Notes: a model not told the origin generated them from the letters alone. 64,000 nucleotides of DNA from Phascolarctobacterium sp. (GCA_017623055.1 JAGAPX010000012.1:1-64000); one strand, 5' to 3'; counted from the first letter of the stretch, positions 1 through 9,260 are shown. Numbers and translations are program-made.

Positions 1-765
1 CATCAAAGCGTTTTGTGCGGTGTCGGACAGACGATCCAAGCAGCCAGCTTCTTTGAACAAGTTACCGAGCATCAACATACCAATCAATGCGGTTACGGAA
101 GGCAACAGCAAGGAGATGATGATGGTGCACATGATCGGGAATGCGATTTTTTCGAAGCGGGATACCGGGCGCAATTGTTTCATAACAATTTTGCGGTCAG
201 CTTCGGAGGTGCAGAGCATCATGATAGGCGGTTGAATCAGCGGAACCAAAGACATGTAGGAGTAAGCAGCTACTGCGATAGCGCCCAACAGTTGGGGAGC
301 CATTTTAGCAGCCAGGTAGATGGAGGTCGGGCCGTCAGCGCCACCGATGATACCGATAGCAGCTGCTTCTTGTACGGAGAAGCCCAACAACATAGCGCCG
401 AGGAGTGCTACGAATACGCCACCTTGAGCAGCAGCACCGAGCAACAAGGTTTTGGGGTTAGCCAGCAAAGGACCAAAGTCGGTCATAGCGCCTACGCCCA
501 AGAAAATCAACGGCGGGAATACTTCGTGGTGAATACCATAAGCGATAACGGACATTACGCCAGGAGCGTCAAAGCCGTTTTTAGGAATGTTTGCGAGAAT
601 GCAACCGAATGCGATCGGAGAGAGCAGCAGGGGTTCGAAACCTTTGCCAATAGCCATGTAAAGAAGAATAAGACCTACGCAAATCATGATAACATGGCCG
701 CCAGTCAAAGCGGAGAAACCGGAGTCAGCCCAAACAGATGCTAAAGCTACGATAAAAGCTTCCAT
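1..765 (-). CDS. mmdB: Methylmalonyl-CoA decarboxylase beta subunit (Na+ pump), 3' end cut by window
   Basis: The first 255 residues of the integral membrane subunit that couples decarboxylation of carboxybiotin to Na+ export. It is very hydrophobic with many membrane segments. Residues 141-150 hold the family signature [10 protein letters not shown], whose Asp (D144) corresponds to the conserved Na+/CO2 pathway Asp of OadB/MmdB. The ATG at 765 follows GGGAGG. It is the last visible gene of the propionate operon, downstream of mmdC. The family is about 370-430 aa, so roughly a third is missing beyond position 1. Oxaloacetate or glutaconyl-CoA decarboxylase beta subunits look alike; the neighbouring mutase and epimerase make methylmalonyl-CoA the likely substrate. 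Confidence 0.95.
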   Translation of the reverse strand, partial: MEAFIVALASVWADSGFSALTGGHVIMICVGLILLYMAIGKGFEPLLLSPIAFGCILANIPKNGFDAPGVMSVIAYGIHHEVFPPLIFLGVGAMTDFGPLLANPKTLLLGAAAQGGVFVALLGAMLLGFSVQEAAAIGIIGGADGPTSIYLAAKMAPQLLGAIAVAAYSYMSLVPLIQPPIMMLCTSEADRKIVMKQLRPVSRFEKIAFPIMCTIIISLLLPSVTALIGMLMLGNLFKEAGCLDRLSDTAQNALM

Positions 766-789
766 TTAATATCCTCCCAATTTTCAATT

Positions 790-821
790 TGGGAAGGGCT
801 CTTGCGAAGGAGCCCTTCCAA
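790..821 (-). other. Intercistronic stem-loop between mmdC and mmdB
   Basis: A perfect 10-bp stem (792-801 with 810-819, GGAAGGGCTC/GAGCCCTTCC) around an 8-nt loop. On the transcribed strand no U-tract follows, so it is more likely an mRNA processing or stability element than a terminator. Confidence 0.7.
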
Positions 822-874
822 TTGGATTTTTAGTTTTAATAATTTCTAGTTAAACTGCGAACTATAACTAAAAA

Positions 875-1273
875 TTAGAGAACGATCATAACGTCGCCGG
901 TGGAAACGGTTTGGTTAGCGGATACGCGAACGTCGGAAACGGTGCCGTCAGCCGGAGCCATGATTTCGTTTTGCATTTTCATAGCTTCGAGGATCATGAG
1001 AACGTCGCCAGCTTTAACTGCGTCGCCAACTTTAACGTTTACGGACAATACTTTACCAGGCATCGGAGCGGATACGGTGGTAGCGCCAGCAGCAACCGGA
1101 GCGGGAGCAGCAGCCGGAGCCGGAGCCGGAGCAGCTTTCGGAGCGGGAGCAGCAGCCGGAGCGGGAGCAGCTTTCGGAGCAGGAGCAGCTTTCGGAGCAG
1201 CAGCAACTGCGCCAGCTTCTTCTACACATACTTCATAAGCGGTACCATTAACGGTGATAGTGTAATTTTTCAT
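875..1273 (-). CDS. mmdC: Biotin carrier subunit of methylmalonyl-CoA decarboxylase
   Basis: This 132-aa protein carries biotin between the carboxyltransferase (MmdA) and the membrane decarboxylase (MmdB). Residues 1-20 form a short N-terminal segment. Residues about 22-63 are an Ala/Pro/Lys flexible linker, typical of swinging-arm carriers. Residues 66-132 are the biotinyl domain with EAMKMQNE, and K99 is the expected biotinylation site. The ATG at 1273 follows GGAGG with a 10-nt spacing. It lies between mmdD and mmdB, the usual order in Veillonella-type decarboxylases. The linker is encoded by imperfect DNA repeats, so its length may vary between strains. Confidence 0.95.
   Translation of the reverse strand: MKNYTITVNGTAYEVCVEEAGAVAAAPKAAPAPKAAPAPAAAPAPKAAPAPAPAAAPAPVAAGATTVSAPMPGKVLSVNVKVGDAVKAGDVLMILEAMKMQNEIMAPADGTVSDVRVSANQTVSTGDVMIVL
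1090..1203. repeat. Imperfect direct repeats encoding the Ala-Pro linker of MmdC
   Basis: Repeated GGAGCAGCTTTCGGAGC-like and GGAGCAGCAGCCGGAGC-like units encode the APKAAPAP-type linker of the biotin carrier. Slipped-strand length changes in multiples of three would stay in frame. Confidence 0.6.
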
Positions 1274-1333
1274 GGAAATGAATCCTCCTTAAATCTCGTA
1301 TTTAAATAAATAGATTAGTTTTATAATGCTAAA

Positions 1334-1687
1334 TTAGAAGCATTCTTTACGAACAGTGTTAGCTTCAACGATAGCTGCGTTGGTCCAACCAGTGTTCGGG
1401 AGACGACGAACATAAGCGATGTCGTCAGCGGAGCAACCAAGAGCTGCTACTGCTGCTGCGATAACAGCGATGATTTCATCGTTGTTGGAAGCTGCAGGAG
1501 CTGCTGCCGGAGCTGCAGCGGGAGCTGCTGCCGGAGCCGGAGCTACTTTGGGAGCATCAGCTTTTTTTTTAGTGGGATCGATTACTTGGAGAAGGCTCAT
1601 CATAACGCCCAAAGCGATCAATACGCCGAATACGATGGTCATGTTAATAAGAGCAATCAACCAAGGGTTAGTGGTAACGGGACCCAT
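1334..1687 (-). CDS. mmdD: Methylmalonyl-CoA decarboxylase delta subunit (OadG/MmdD family)
   Basis: A 117-aa small membrane subunit that anchors and assembles the decarboxylase complex. One membrane segment lies at about residues 8-30, followed by a Lys-rich patch, an Ala/Pro-rich linker (about 48-66) and a conserved C-terminal block ending in RRLPNTGWTNAAIVEA. That build matches OadG/MmdD proteins. The ATG at 1687 follows GAGGTG. It sits between mmdA and mmdC in the same operon. No gene for the tiny epsilon subunit (MmdE) of Veillonella is visible here. Confidence 0.88.
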   Translation of the reverse strand: MGPVTTNPWLIALINMTIVFGVLIALGVMMSLLQVIDPTKKKADAPKVAPAPAAAPAAAPAAAPAASNNDEIIAVIAAAVAALGCSADDIAYVRRLPNTGWTNAAIVEANTVRKECF

Positions 1688-1744
1688 TTATTTCACCTCA
1701 TCTTTTCTTAAATATTTAAGCACTAAGCAACTTTTTGCAACGAA

Positions 1745-3271
1745 TTACAGAGGAATGTTGCCGTGGCGTTTAGCCGGACGGGTTTCACGTTTGGATTCGA
1801 GCATTTGCAAAGCGTTGATGATGGTGGGACGAGAGTTTTTCGGTTCGATAACCATGTCAACCATACCGCGCATAGCAGCTTGATACGGAGTAGCAAAGTT
1901 GTCGATGTACTCAGCAGTTTTAGCAGCAACATCAGGATCGTTTTTGAAGATGATGTTAGCAGCGCCTGCAGGACCCATAACTGCGATTTCTGCAGTCGGC
2001 CAAGCGATTACTTGGTCAGCGCCCAAGTCTTGGGAGCACATTGCCAAGTAGGAACCGCCGTAAGCTTTACGGGTAACCAAAGTGATTTTGGGAACGGTAG
2101 CTTCAGAGTAAGCATACAGCATTTTTGCGCCGTGACGGATGATGCCGCCGTATTCTTGGTTGCAGCCGGGCAGGAAGCCAGGAACGTCTACCAAGTTCAA
2201 CAGAGGAATGTTGAAAGCGTCGCAGAAACGGATGAAACGAGAAGATTTGTCAGAAGCGTTGATATCGAGGCAGCCAGCCATAACTTTCGGTTGGTTTGCG
2301 ATGATACCTACGGTTTTGCCGTCCATACGAGCGAAGCAGGTAATGATATTGGTTGCCCAATATTTTTGAGATTCATAGTATTCGCCGTTGTCAACGATAG
2401 CTTTGATAACGGTGTACATATCGTAAGCTTGGTTGGAGTTGTCAGGCAACAAGGTGTTCAAGCTTTCTTCGATACGCATCGGGTCGTCACCAGTTTCTAC
2501 GATCGGAGCGCATTCCATGTTGTTGGAAGGCAAGAAGGAGAGCAGGTAACGGATTTGTTGCAAGCAGTCTTCGTCGTTTTCAGCTGCGAAGTGAGCAACA
2601 CCGGAAGTGGAGTTGTGGGTCATAGCGCCGCCCAATTGTTCTTGGGTAACGTCTTCGCCAGTTACGGATTTAACTACTGCAGGGCCGGTAATAAACATTT
2701 TGGAAGTGTTTTTTACCATGTAGATGAAGTCGGTCAGAGCCGGGCTGTATACAGCGCCGCCTGCGGAGGGACCCATGATTGCGGAGATTTGCGGTACAAC
2801 GCCGGAAGCGATGGTGTTTTCAAAGAAGATTTTGCCATAGCCAGCCAATGCGTCGATAGCTTCTTGAATACGAGCGCCGCCGGAGTCATTCAGACCTACG
2901 AGCGGAGCACCCATTTTCATAGCCAAACGTTGAACTTTAACGATTTTAGCTGCGTGCATTTCGCCGAGGGAGCCGCCTTCTACGGTGAAGTCTTGTGCAA
3001 ATACATAAACAAGACGACCATCAACAGTGCCGTAACCGGTGGTTACGCCTTCACCCGGAAGTTCTTTCTTTTCTTGACCGAAGTTGGTGCAACGATGACG
3101 AACGAAACGGTCCAATTCTACGAAGGAGCCTTCGTCGAGGAGAGCCGCGATTCTTTCACGTGCAGTCATTTTGCCGGATTCATGTTGTTTAGCAACGCGT
3201 TTTTCGCCGCCAGCAGCAATGATAACTTCGGCTTTTTTGAGCATTTTCTCAATTCTTTCTTGAGTAGACAA
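1745..3271 (-). CDS. mmdA: Methylmalonyl-CoA decarboxylase alpha subunit (carboxyltransferase), TTG start
   Basis: A 508-aa carboxyltransferase that moves the carboxyl group of (S)-methylmalonyl-CoA to biotin on MmdC, releasing propionyl-CoA. It has the N- and C-terminal acyl-CoA carboxyltransferase halves (about residues 25-260 and 270-500), with family blocks such as NDSGGARIQEA and the late RHGAKMLYAYSEATVPK. Length is normal for MmdA/PccB. The start is a TTG at 3269-3271 preceded by GGAGG with a 9-nt spacing. The next in-frame ATG, nine codons later, has no ribosome site. The operon context argues against a propionyl-CoA carboxylase beta subunit working in the anabolic direction. Confidence 0.95.
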   Translation of the reverse strand: MSTQERIEKMLKKAEVIIAAGGEKRVAKQHESGKMTARERIAALLDEGSFVELDRFVRHRCTNFGQEKKELPGEGVTTGYGTVDGRLVYVFAQDFTVEGGSLGEMHAAKIVKVQRLAMKMGAPLVGLNDSGGARIQEAIDALAGYGKIFFENTIASGVVPQISAIMGPSAGGAVYSPALTDFIYMVKNTSKMFITGPAVVKSVTGEDVTQEQLGGAMTHNSTSGVAHFAAENDEDCLQQIRYLLSFLPSNNMECAPIVETGDDPMRIEESLNTLLPDNSNQAYDMYTVIKAIVDNGEYYESQKYWATNIITCFARMDGKTVGIIANQPKVMAGCLDINASDKSSRFIRFCDAFNIPLLNLVDVPGFLPGCNQEYGGIIRHGAKMLYAYSEATVPKITLVTRKAYGGSYLAMCSQDLGADQVIAWPTAEIAVMGPAGAANIIFKNDPDVAAKTAEYIDNFATPYQAAMRGMVDMVIEPKNSRPTIINALQMLESKRETRPAKRHGNIPL

Positions 3272-3314
3272 TGTCTTACACCTCCATCATTATTGGGAGA
3301 ACAAATTTTATATA

Positions 3315-3352
3315 CATATGCAGAGCATGTCACTTGCATGCCCTGCACTATG
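3315..3352 (-). other. Intercistronic stem-loop between mce and mmdA
   Basis: TGCAGAGCATG (3319-3329) pairs with CATGCCCTGCA (3337-3347) with one A-C mismatch, and CATA/TATG extends the stem. No U-tract follows on the transcribed strand. Confidence 0.55.
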
Positions 3353-3400
3353 TAACTAAGTTAAAAAATACCTGATAATTTACAAACCTAAGCTTATAAA

Positions 3401-3829
3401 TTAGTCAACATAGGTAGCCATCGGTTGGCAGAGTTCCAACAGGCAGCCAGCAGATTTCGGATGAACGAAAGCAATTTTCATTTGACCAGCGCCGTTACGA
3501 GCAACTTTGTCGATCATTTTGATGCCAGCAGCTTCAGCGTCAGCGATAGCAGCTTTGATGTCATCAACGCGCAGAGCGATGTGTTGGATGCCAGGGCCGT
3601 TTTTAGCAATGTATTTGCCGATCGGGCCATCGTTGTTTTCGGTGATGTCAACGAGGAGTTCGAGCAGGGTTTCGCCGCAAGGAATGAATACGGTTGCAAC
3701 GCCTTGTTCTTTAACTTCTTCACGGTTGGTGATTTCTAAGCCGAGAACTTCGGTGTAAATTTTTGCAGCTGCATCGAGGTCAGCGCAAGCAATACCAATG
3801 TGGTCAACGCAAATAGTTTTGAATGCCAT
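3401..3829 (-). CDS. mce: Methylmalonyl-CoA epimerase
   Basis: A 142-aa vicinal-oxygen-chelate protein that interconverts (R)- and (S)-methylmalonyl-CoA, linking the mutase to the decarboxylase. Two VOC halves are seen. Expected metal ligands are H10 (in CVDHIGIA), H83 (in GIQHIALRVDD) and E132 (in GCLLELCQP). The length is typical of bacterial epimerases. The ATG at 3829 follows AGGAGG with an 8-nt spacing. Its place between meaB and mmdA fits the pathway order exactly. Confidence 0.95.
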   Translation of the reverse strand: MAFKTICVDHIGIACADLDAAAKIYTEVLGLEITNREEVKEQGVATVFIPCGETLLELLVDITENNDGPIGKYIAKNGPGIQHIALRVDDIKAAIADAEAAGIKMIDKVARNGAGQMKIAFVHPKSAGCLLELCQPMATYVD

Positions 3830-3866
3830 AGTAAATTCCTCCTAAAAGTTTGTTATTTTGGTTGTT

Positions 3867-4805
3867 TTATTTTAAAACTTTACCAACGATATCATCAACG
3901 ACAGAGTAAGGTTCGATTTCACGGTTTTGCATCTTAACAACGAGTTCGTCAAATGCATCAGTGGAAACAACTTCTTTGTCGATGTAACGATTTACGCGGT
4001 CATTGAGCATAGCAGTAACTTCGTTTTTGATACGAGCTTTACGGATTTCAGCCAAACGACCAGAGTCAATCAAATATGCTTTGTGAGCTTCAATGGAGTC
4101 CACAACAGCCTCTATACCTTCACCCTTGCTAGCTACGGTCCTGTTAATCGGAGGACGCCAGCCAACATGTTCGGGATTTAATTCGAGCATCATTTCAATC
4201 TCAATGTTGAGCTTGTCTGTACCTTCACGATCAGCTTTATTGATAGTGAAAAGGTCACCGATTTCAAGTACACCTGCTTTAATAGCTTGGATATCGTCAC
4301 CCATGCCAGGGATTACAACAACCATAGTGGTATCTGCAGTTTTAACAATGTCAACTTCAGATTGGCCAACGCCTACGGTTTCAACGATAACTACGTCCAT
4401 GCCAAAAGCATCCATAAGTTTTACAGCATCGCCTGCTTTTTGGGAGAGGCCGCCAAGGCTGCCGCGAGTAGCCATAGAACGAACAAAGATTCCTTCATCG
4501 GCCATCAAGTCCATCATTCTAATACGGTCACCAAGGATTGCACCGCCGGAATACGGGCTAGTAGGGTCAATCGCTACGATACCAACAGTTTTACCGCGTT
4601 TGCGATATTCTTTTGCGAGTTTATCGGTCAGGGTGGATTTACCAGCGCCCGGAGGGCCAGTAATACCAATTACATAAGCATTACCAGTATGGGGATAGAT
4701 TTCTGTCATAATTTTGACAGCATCGTCATATTCATTTTCAACAGCAGTAATAGCTTTAGATAATGCAAGACGAGAATGAGCTAATAATTTATCTACGATT
4801 TCCAA
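3867..4805 (-). CDS. meaB: MeaB-type GTPase, chaperone of methylmalonyl-CoA mutase, TTG start
   Basis: A 312-aa P-loop GTPase of the MeaB/ArgK family that protects and reloads the B12 cofactor of methylmalonyl-CoA mutase. The Walker A motif GPPGAGKS spans residues 50-57. Later blocks include AIDPTSPYSGGAILGDRIRM and the NKAD guanine-specificity motif. The start appears to be TTG (4803-4805) after AAGGCGGTG; in-frame extension upstream hits a stop. It is encoded between the B12-binding mutase subunit and the epimerase, the expected place for the mutase chaperone. Confidence 0.92.
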   Translation of the reverse strand: MEIVDKLLAHSRLALSKAITAVENEYDDAVKIMTEIYPHTGNAYVIGITGPPGAGKSTLTDKLAKEYRKRGKTVGIVAIDPTSPYSGGAILGDRIRMMDLMADEGIFVRSMATRGSLGGLSQKAGDAVKLMDAFGMDVVIVETVGVGQSEVDIVKTADTTMVVVIPGMGDDIQAIKAGVLEIGDLFTINKADREGTDKLNIEIEMMLELNPEHVGWRPPINRTVASKGEGIEAVVDSIEAHKAYLIDSGRLAEIRKARIKNEVTAMLNDRVNRYIDKEVVSTDAFDELVVKMQNREIEPYSVVDDIVGKVLK

Positions 4806-4842
4806 AATTCACACCGCCTTGTCTTGTCAGTGTATTTTTTAA

Positions 4843-4869
4843 TGCAGGGTGGAACAAGTCCACCCTGCA
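4843..4869 (-). other. Intercistronic stem-loop between mcmB and meaB
   Basis: A perfect 11-bp stem, TGCAGGGTGGA (4843-4853) with TCCACCCTGCA (4859-4869), and a 5-nt loop. On the transcribed strand it is followed by TTAAAAAAT, not a U-tract, so termination is unlikely. Confidence 0.7.
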
Positions 4870-4888
4870 CAAAAGTTAAAAAACTAAA

Positions 4889-5278
4889 TTATTTAACGTT
4901 AGCGTTGATGAAGTCAACGATGTTGCTGGTCGGGGTGCCCGGGGTGAATACTTCTGCTACGCCAGCAGCTTTCAGGCCAGGGATGTCAGCGTCAGGAATA
5001 ACGCCGCCGCCGATTACCAGAACGTCTTCCAAGCCTTTAGCTTTCAAGAGTTCTACGCAAGCGGGGAACAGGGTGTTGTGAGCGCCGGAGAGCAAGGACA
5101 ATGCAACAACTTGAACGTCGTCTTGCAGAGCAGCTTCAGCGATTTGTTCCGGGGTCAGACGGATACCGGTGTAGATTACTTCGAAACCAGCGTCGCGCAA
5201 TGCACGAGCTACAACTTTAGCACCGCGGTCATGACCATCAAGACCCGGTTTAGCAACTAAAACTTTAACGTTTGCCAT
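4889..5278 (-). CDS. Methylmalonyl-CoA mutase small subunit, cobalamin-binding
   Basis: A 129-aa stand-alone B12-binding domain. The base-off signature GLDGHDRG (D14-x-H16-x-x-G19) supplies H16 as the lower axial cobalt ligand, followed by SLLSG and GGG loops typical of the Rossmann-like B12 fold. Together with the adjacent 548-aa catalytic subunit it forms the split form of methylmalonyl-CoA mutase, instead of the fused ~700-aa chain. The ATG at 5278 follows GGAGG. The gene lies 43 bp after the large-subunit gene. Confidence 0.95.
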   Translation of the reverse strand: MANVKVLVAKPGLDGHDRGAKVVARALRDAGFEVIYTGIRLTPEQIAEAALQDDVQVVALSLLSGAHNTLFPACVELLKAKGLEDVLVIGGGVIPDADIPGLKAAGVAEVFTPGTPTSNIVDFINANVK

Positions 5279-5321
5279 TATAAGTTACCTCCGTATAATG
5301 TTAGTGTTTACAAATTAGGAA

Positions 5322-6968
5322 TTAGAGAGTGATGTTAGCTTTGTATTCGCCAAATACTTTTCTCATAACGCCGCAGATTTCGCCTTCGGTAGCATATGCA
5401 CGAACAGCGTCGAGGATGAACGGCATCAGGTTGTCGTCGCCTGCGCAAGCTTTTTCCAAAGCAGCCAAGGTTTCTTCAACTTTAGCGTTGTCACGACGAG
5501 CTTTCAATGCAGCGATTTTGTCAGCTTGCAGTTTGCCTACAGAGCCGTCTACGCGGAGCAGGTTTGTCGGCGGTTCTTCTTCTTGTTGGAATTTGTTAAC
5601 GCCAACGATGATACGGTCGCCTTTTTCGATATCCATTTGCCATTTGTAAGCGGAGTCTTGGATTTCTTTTTGGATGTAGCCTTTAGCGATAGCTTCCGGA
5701 GCGCCACCGATTTCGTCGATTTTTTGGATGTAGTCCCAAGCTTCAGCTTCGATTTTGTCAGTCAAAGCTTCTACATAGTAGGAACCGCCCAACGGGTCAA
5801 CGGTGTCAGCCAAGCCGGATTCGTAAGCAACGATTTGTTGGGTACGGAGAGCGATGGTTACGGATTCAGTGGTCGGGAGAGCCAAAGCTTCGTCTTTGGA
5901 GTTGGTGTGCAAGGATTGGGTGCCACCCATTACAGCAGCTGCGGTTTGCAAAGCAACACGAACGATGTTGTTGTTCGGTTGTTGAGCGGTCAGCATGGAG
6001 CCTGCAGTTTGGGTATGAACGCGGAGCATCATGGATTTAGCTTTTTTAGCGCCAAAACGTTCTTTCATAACTTTTGCCCATACACGACGGGAAGCGCGGA
6101 ATTTAGCAACTTCTTCGAGTACGTTGTTGTGAGCATTCCAGAAGAAGGACAGACGGCCAGCGAAAGCGTCAACGTCCAAACCAGCTTTGATAGCAGCTTC
6201 TACATAAGCGATGCCGTCAGCGATGGTGAATGCGATTTCTTGGGAAGCGGTGGAACCAGCTTCACGAATGTGGTAACCGGAGATGGAGATGGTGTTCCAC
6301 AGCGGTACGTTTTTGGAGCAATATTCGAAAATATTGGTGATCAAACGCATGGACGGAGCAGGCGGGAAAATGTAGGTGCCGCGAGCTGCATATTCTTTCA
6401 GAATATCGTTTTGGATGGTGCCGCGGAGTTTGTCAGCGGAAACGCCTTGTTTTTCAGCAACTGCAATGTACATAGCGAGCAGTACGGAAGCAGGAGCGTT
6501 GATGGTCATGGAGGTGGAAACTTTGTCGAGAGCGATGCCGTCGAACAGGATTTCCATGTCAGCCAAGGAGTCGATTGCTACGCCTACTTTACCAACTTCG
6601 CCTTCGGACATAGCGTCGGTGGAGTCATAACCGATTTGGGTCGGAAGGTCAAATGCGCAGGACAAGCCGGAACCGCCGTTAGCCAACAGGTAACGATAAC
6701 GTTTGTTGGATTCTTCTGCGGTGGAGAAACCAGCGTACATACGCATGGTCCAGAAACGACCACGATACATGGTGGGTTGTACGCCACGGGTGAAGGGATA
6801 TTCACCGGGGAAGCCCAATTTTTCAACGTAGTCGAAGCCTTCACCGAGATCCAACGGGGTGTACAGTCTGTTAGGTGCGAGGTTTGCACGTTCAGGTGCT
6901 TTGTCGAGTTTAGCTTCTACACCAGCGGTGTATTTTTCTAAACCAGCTTTAATTTCTTCAAATGCCAT
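5322..6968 (-). CDS. Methylmalonyl-CoA mutase large (catalytic) subunit
   Basis: A 548-aa TIM-barrel catalytic subunit converting succinyl-CoA to (R)-methylmalonyl-CoA by a radical mechanism with adenosylcobalamin. The substrate region reads [18 protein letters not shown], with Y78 as the radical-gating Tyr, and [11 protein letters not shown] carries the active-site His (H233). The B12 domain is absent and supplied by the next gene. The start was set at 6968 because AAGGAGG lies 8-9 nt upstream. A longer frame to 7073 would add about 35 residues of unconserved sequence and cover that ribosome site. Confidence 0.95.
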   Translation of the reverse strand: MAFEEIKAGLEKYTAGVEAKLDKAPERANLAPNRLYTPLDLGEGFDYVEKLGFPGEYPFTRGVQPTMYRGRFWTMRMYAGFSTAEESNKRYRYLLANGGSGLSCAFDLPTQIGYDSTDAMSEGEVGKVGVAIDSLADMEILFDGIALDKVSTSMTINAPASVLLAMYIAVAEKQGVSADKLRGTIQNDILKEYAARGTYIFPPAPSMRLITNIFEYCSKNVPLWNTISISGYHIREAGSTASQEIAFTIADGIAYVEAAIKAGLDVDAFAGRLSFFWNAHNNVLEEVAKFRASRRVWAKVMKERFGAKKAKSMMLRVHTQTAGSMLTAQQPNNNIVRVALQTAAAVMGGTQSLHTNSKDEALALPTTESVTIALRTQQIVAYESGLADTVDPLGGSYYVEALTDKIEAEAWDYIQKIDEIGGAPEAIAKGYIQKEIQDSAYKWQMDIEKGDRIIVGVNKFQQEEEPPTNLLRVDGSVGKLQADKIAALKARRDNAKVEETLAALEKACAGDDNLMPFILDAVRAYATEGEICGVMRKVFGEYKANITL

Positions 6969-7101
6969 TCTGAAAATCCTCCTTAAAAATATTGGTTTAC
7001 ATATTTCGGATTGGACGGATCCGAAACGATGGTGAGAGTGTTCCGTCAAAGGACGGTATATGGCAAAGCTCACGCTTCGTCAACAAATTCACAAATGACC
7101 C

Positions 7102-7126
7102 GCCCATAGAAATAGCATCTATGGGC
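7102..7126 (-). other. Intercistronic stem-loop between the CoA-transferase and mutase genes
   Basis: A perfect 9-bp stem, GCCCATAGA (7102-7110) with TCTATGGGC (7118-7126), lies within a 212-bp spacer. Smaller palindromes also occur there (TTCGGAT/ATCCGAA near 7006-7026, CCGTC/GACGG near 7042-7055). No U-tract follows. Confidence 0.6.
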
Positions 7127-7180
7127 AAGGTACATTTTATAGTTTAACCTATTTTCAAAAACTTAACAAGAGTTTTTGAA

Positions 7181-8701
7181 TTATTTTTCCATGGTGCCGG
7201 TAGCAACGAAACGGTTGTGGAAATCGAATGCTTCGGTCAGGATGTGCGGAGTTTGGCTGTTGCCGCAAGCTTCGCATGCACGGTTGAAGTAATCCAACAG
7301 GAGCGGTTGATATTTCGGGTTAGCAATCTTGTCGATGATAACCAGAGCGCGTTCTTTCGGGCAGAGGCCACGAAGGTCAGCTACACCACGTTCGGAAACG
7401 ATAACGTCAACGTCATGTTCGGTGTGGTCGATATGGCTGCAGAACGGAACTACGGAAGAGATAGCGCCGCCTTTTGCCAAGGAGGTGGTGAAGAATACGG
7501 TCAAGAAGCCGTTACGAGCATAGTCGCCGGAACCGCCGATGCCGTTCATGATTTTGGTGCCGCAGATATGAGTGGAGTTAACGTTACCATAGATGTCAAC
7601 TTCGATAGCGGTGTTCATAGCGATAACGCCGATACGACGAGCAACTTCCGGGCTGTTAGCAACTTCTTGCGGACGGAGGATGATGTATTTTTTGTAGGTT
7701 TCTACGTTTTCATAGAATTTTTTGAGGCATTCCGGAGACGGGGACAGAGCGGTACCGGAGCAAACGCGGAGTTTGCCAGCGTCGATCAGGTCGAACATAC
7801 CGTCTTGGATAACTTCGGTGTAAACGGTGAGGTCTTCGAAGTCGGAGTTAACGAGGCCATTGATAACTGCGTTAGCAACGGAACCTACGCCAGATTGCAA
7901 CGGCAACAAGTTTTTCGGCAGGCGGCCAGCAGCAACTTCAGCTTTGAAGAAGTCAACCAAGTTTTTGCCCATTTTTTGAGCATCTTCGTCGATAGCGCCC
8001 AAAGGACGAACTTTATCGGTGATGTCGCAAGCAACTACTGCAGCGATTTTTTCAACTTCGCACGGAATGTACGGAGTACCGATGATGGTGCCGGATTCAA
8101 CAACGGGGATGGGTTCACGGCACGGAGGATCCAGGGGAACATAGGAGTCATGCATACCTTCCAAAGCTACCGGTTGGGTTACGTTAACTTCTACGATAAC
8201 TTTTTTAGCGGATTGCACATAAGAGGAGCTGTTGCCCATGGAAGTGGTCGGGATCAAGCCTACTTTGCCTTCGCCCAGGTCGATGATTTTGCAAACTTCT
8301 ACGATTGCAACGTCAACGTCACGACGGTTAGCATAGAAGCCATAACGGGACATTTGAGCAACATGGCTCAAGTGCAAGTCGGTGTATTTTACGGAACCAT
8401 TGTTGATAGCTTTACGCATATCGTTGTTGGTTTGATAGGGCAGACGACGGTCAACGATGCCTGCTTGGCTCATAGCAGTGTCCATTTCGGGACCTACGGA
8501 TGCGCCAGTCCATACATTAATTTTGAAGGGGTTAACTTTGCCTCTTTCAGCAAGAGCCAGAGGAACAGCTTTCGGATAGCCAGACGGGGTAAAACCACTG
8601 GTACCTACGTTGTCACCATCTTTTACGAATTCTGCAGCAGCTTCAGCGGACATAACTTTGTCAGCTACTACGTCAACAATGCGATCTTTAATGTCGATCA
8701 T
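7181..8701 (-). CDS. Succinate CoA-transferase (acetyl-CoA hydrolase/transferase family)
   Basis: A 506-aa family I CoA-transferase of the Cat1/AarC/SucC-type branch. It probably activates succinate with CoA taken from propionyl-CoA or acetyl-CoA, starting the propionate cycle. Visible motifs are the CoA-binding loop GVGSVANAV (271-279), the catalytic Glu in YTEVIQD (E296) and the glycine loop NGIGGSGD (386-393). The ATG at 8701 follows AAGGAGG. It is the first gene of the operon. Donor specificity (propionyl-, acetyl- or succinyl-CoA) cannot be decided from sequence alone. Confidence 0.92.
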   Translation of the reverse strand: MIDIKDRIVDVVADKVMSAEAAAEFVKDGDNVGTSGFTPSGYPKAVPLALAERGKVNPFKINVWTGASVGPEMDTAMSQAGIVDRRLPYQTNNDMRKAINNGSVKYTDLHLSHVAQMSRYGFYANRRDVDVAIVEVCKIIDLGEGKVGLIPTTSMGNSSSYVQSAKKVIVEVNVTQPVALEGMHDSYVPLDPPCREPIPVVESGTIIGTPYIPCEVEKIAAVVACDITDKVRPLGAIDEDAQKMGKNLVDFFKAEVAAGRLPKNLLPLQSGVGSVANAVINGLVNSDFEDLTVYTEVIQDGMFDLIDAGKLRVCSGTALSPSPECLKKFYENVETYKKYIILRPQEVANSPEVARRIGVIAMNTAIEVDIYGNVNSTHICGTKIMNGIGGSGDYARNGFLTVFFTTSLAKGGAISSVVPFCSHIDHTEHDVDVIVSERGVADLRGLCPKERALVIIDKIANPKYQPLLLDYFNRACEACGNSQTPHILTEAFDFHNRFVATGTMEK

Positions 8702-8936
8702 TTTTACCTTCCTCCTTATATTTAGGACATATAGTTTATTAAGGTTTCCCTTATATAAAACCTATCTGCAGTCTGCTAAAAGCAGCCCTACACATAAGAC
8801 TTTACCGTTGTTTAAAAAGTGCTCACATCATTTTTGCAGACACTTCACACTCTTCTATTTTCGTATTCGACACGTGCAAAAAAACTCCTGCTATAAAACA
8901 AGAGATTTTTCACGAAACATATTCTGAACTGATACA

Positions 8937-8965
8937 ATTATAACACATTTGAGAACTTTATTCAT
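8937..8965 (-). promoter_or_regulatory. Candidate promoter of the succinate-to-propionate operon
   Basis: An extended -10 TGTTATAAT (TATAAT at 8937-8942, minus strand) with a poor -35 (ATGAAT, 8960-8965) at 17 bp. The weak -35 suggests reliance on the extended -10 or an activator. Transcription would start near 8930, leaving a leader of about 230 nt. Confidence 0.55.
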
Positions 8966-9260
8966 ATCTTTTTCAAAAATTCTTGAGGAAATTTTTAATC
9001 ACTCAGGATATAAAGCTCAACGCATAATATAATATCAAGAAAATTGTAAGCCTGCAAGGCTTTTCTTCACAAATTGTTCAAAAACTCCCGCCCAGTTTAA
9101 TCAGGCAATTAAAAATTTACTTACTCCATCTTTGCCGTTTTGGGGGTTTTCAAGGCAACTTATATTATAGAGACTTCTTTTTTTACTCTCCTTTACCTTT
9201 TTCTTTTATATAATTTTCTTTTTCCCTTTCCTCTCTTTTATTTTCTTCGCCCTGTTCATA

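Noticed and set aside
1763-3355. Long open frames on the strand opposite mmdA, the mutase, the CoA-transferase and valS (for example 1763-3355, 5526-6941, 7217-8725)
   Set aside because: They mirror well-conserved genes, have no ribosome site or family resemblance, and arise from the codon bias of the real genes.
6969-7073. N-terminal extension of the mutase large subunit to 7073
   Set aside because: The extension is unconserved and covers the strong AAGGAGG site used for the start at 6968.
8868-8880. Additional parS sites at CACGTG occurrences (near 8873, 14188, 26066, 42283)
   Set aside because: They lack the flanking TGTTT/AAACA arms required for ParB binding.
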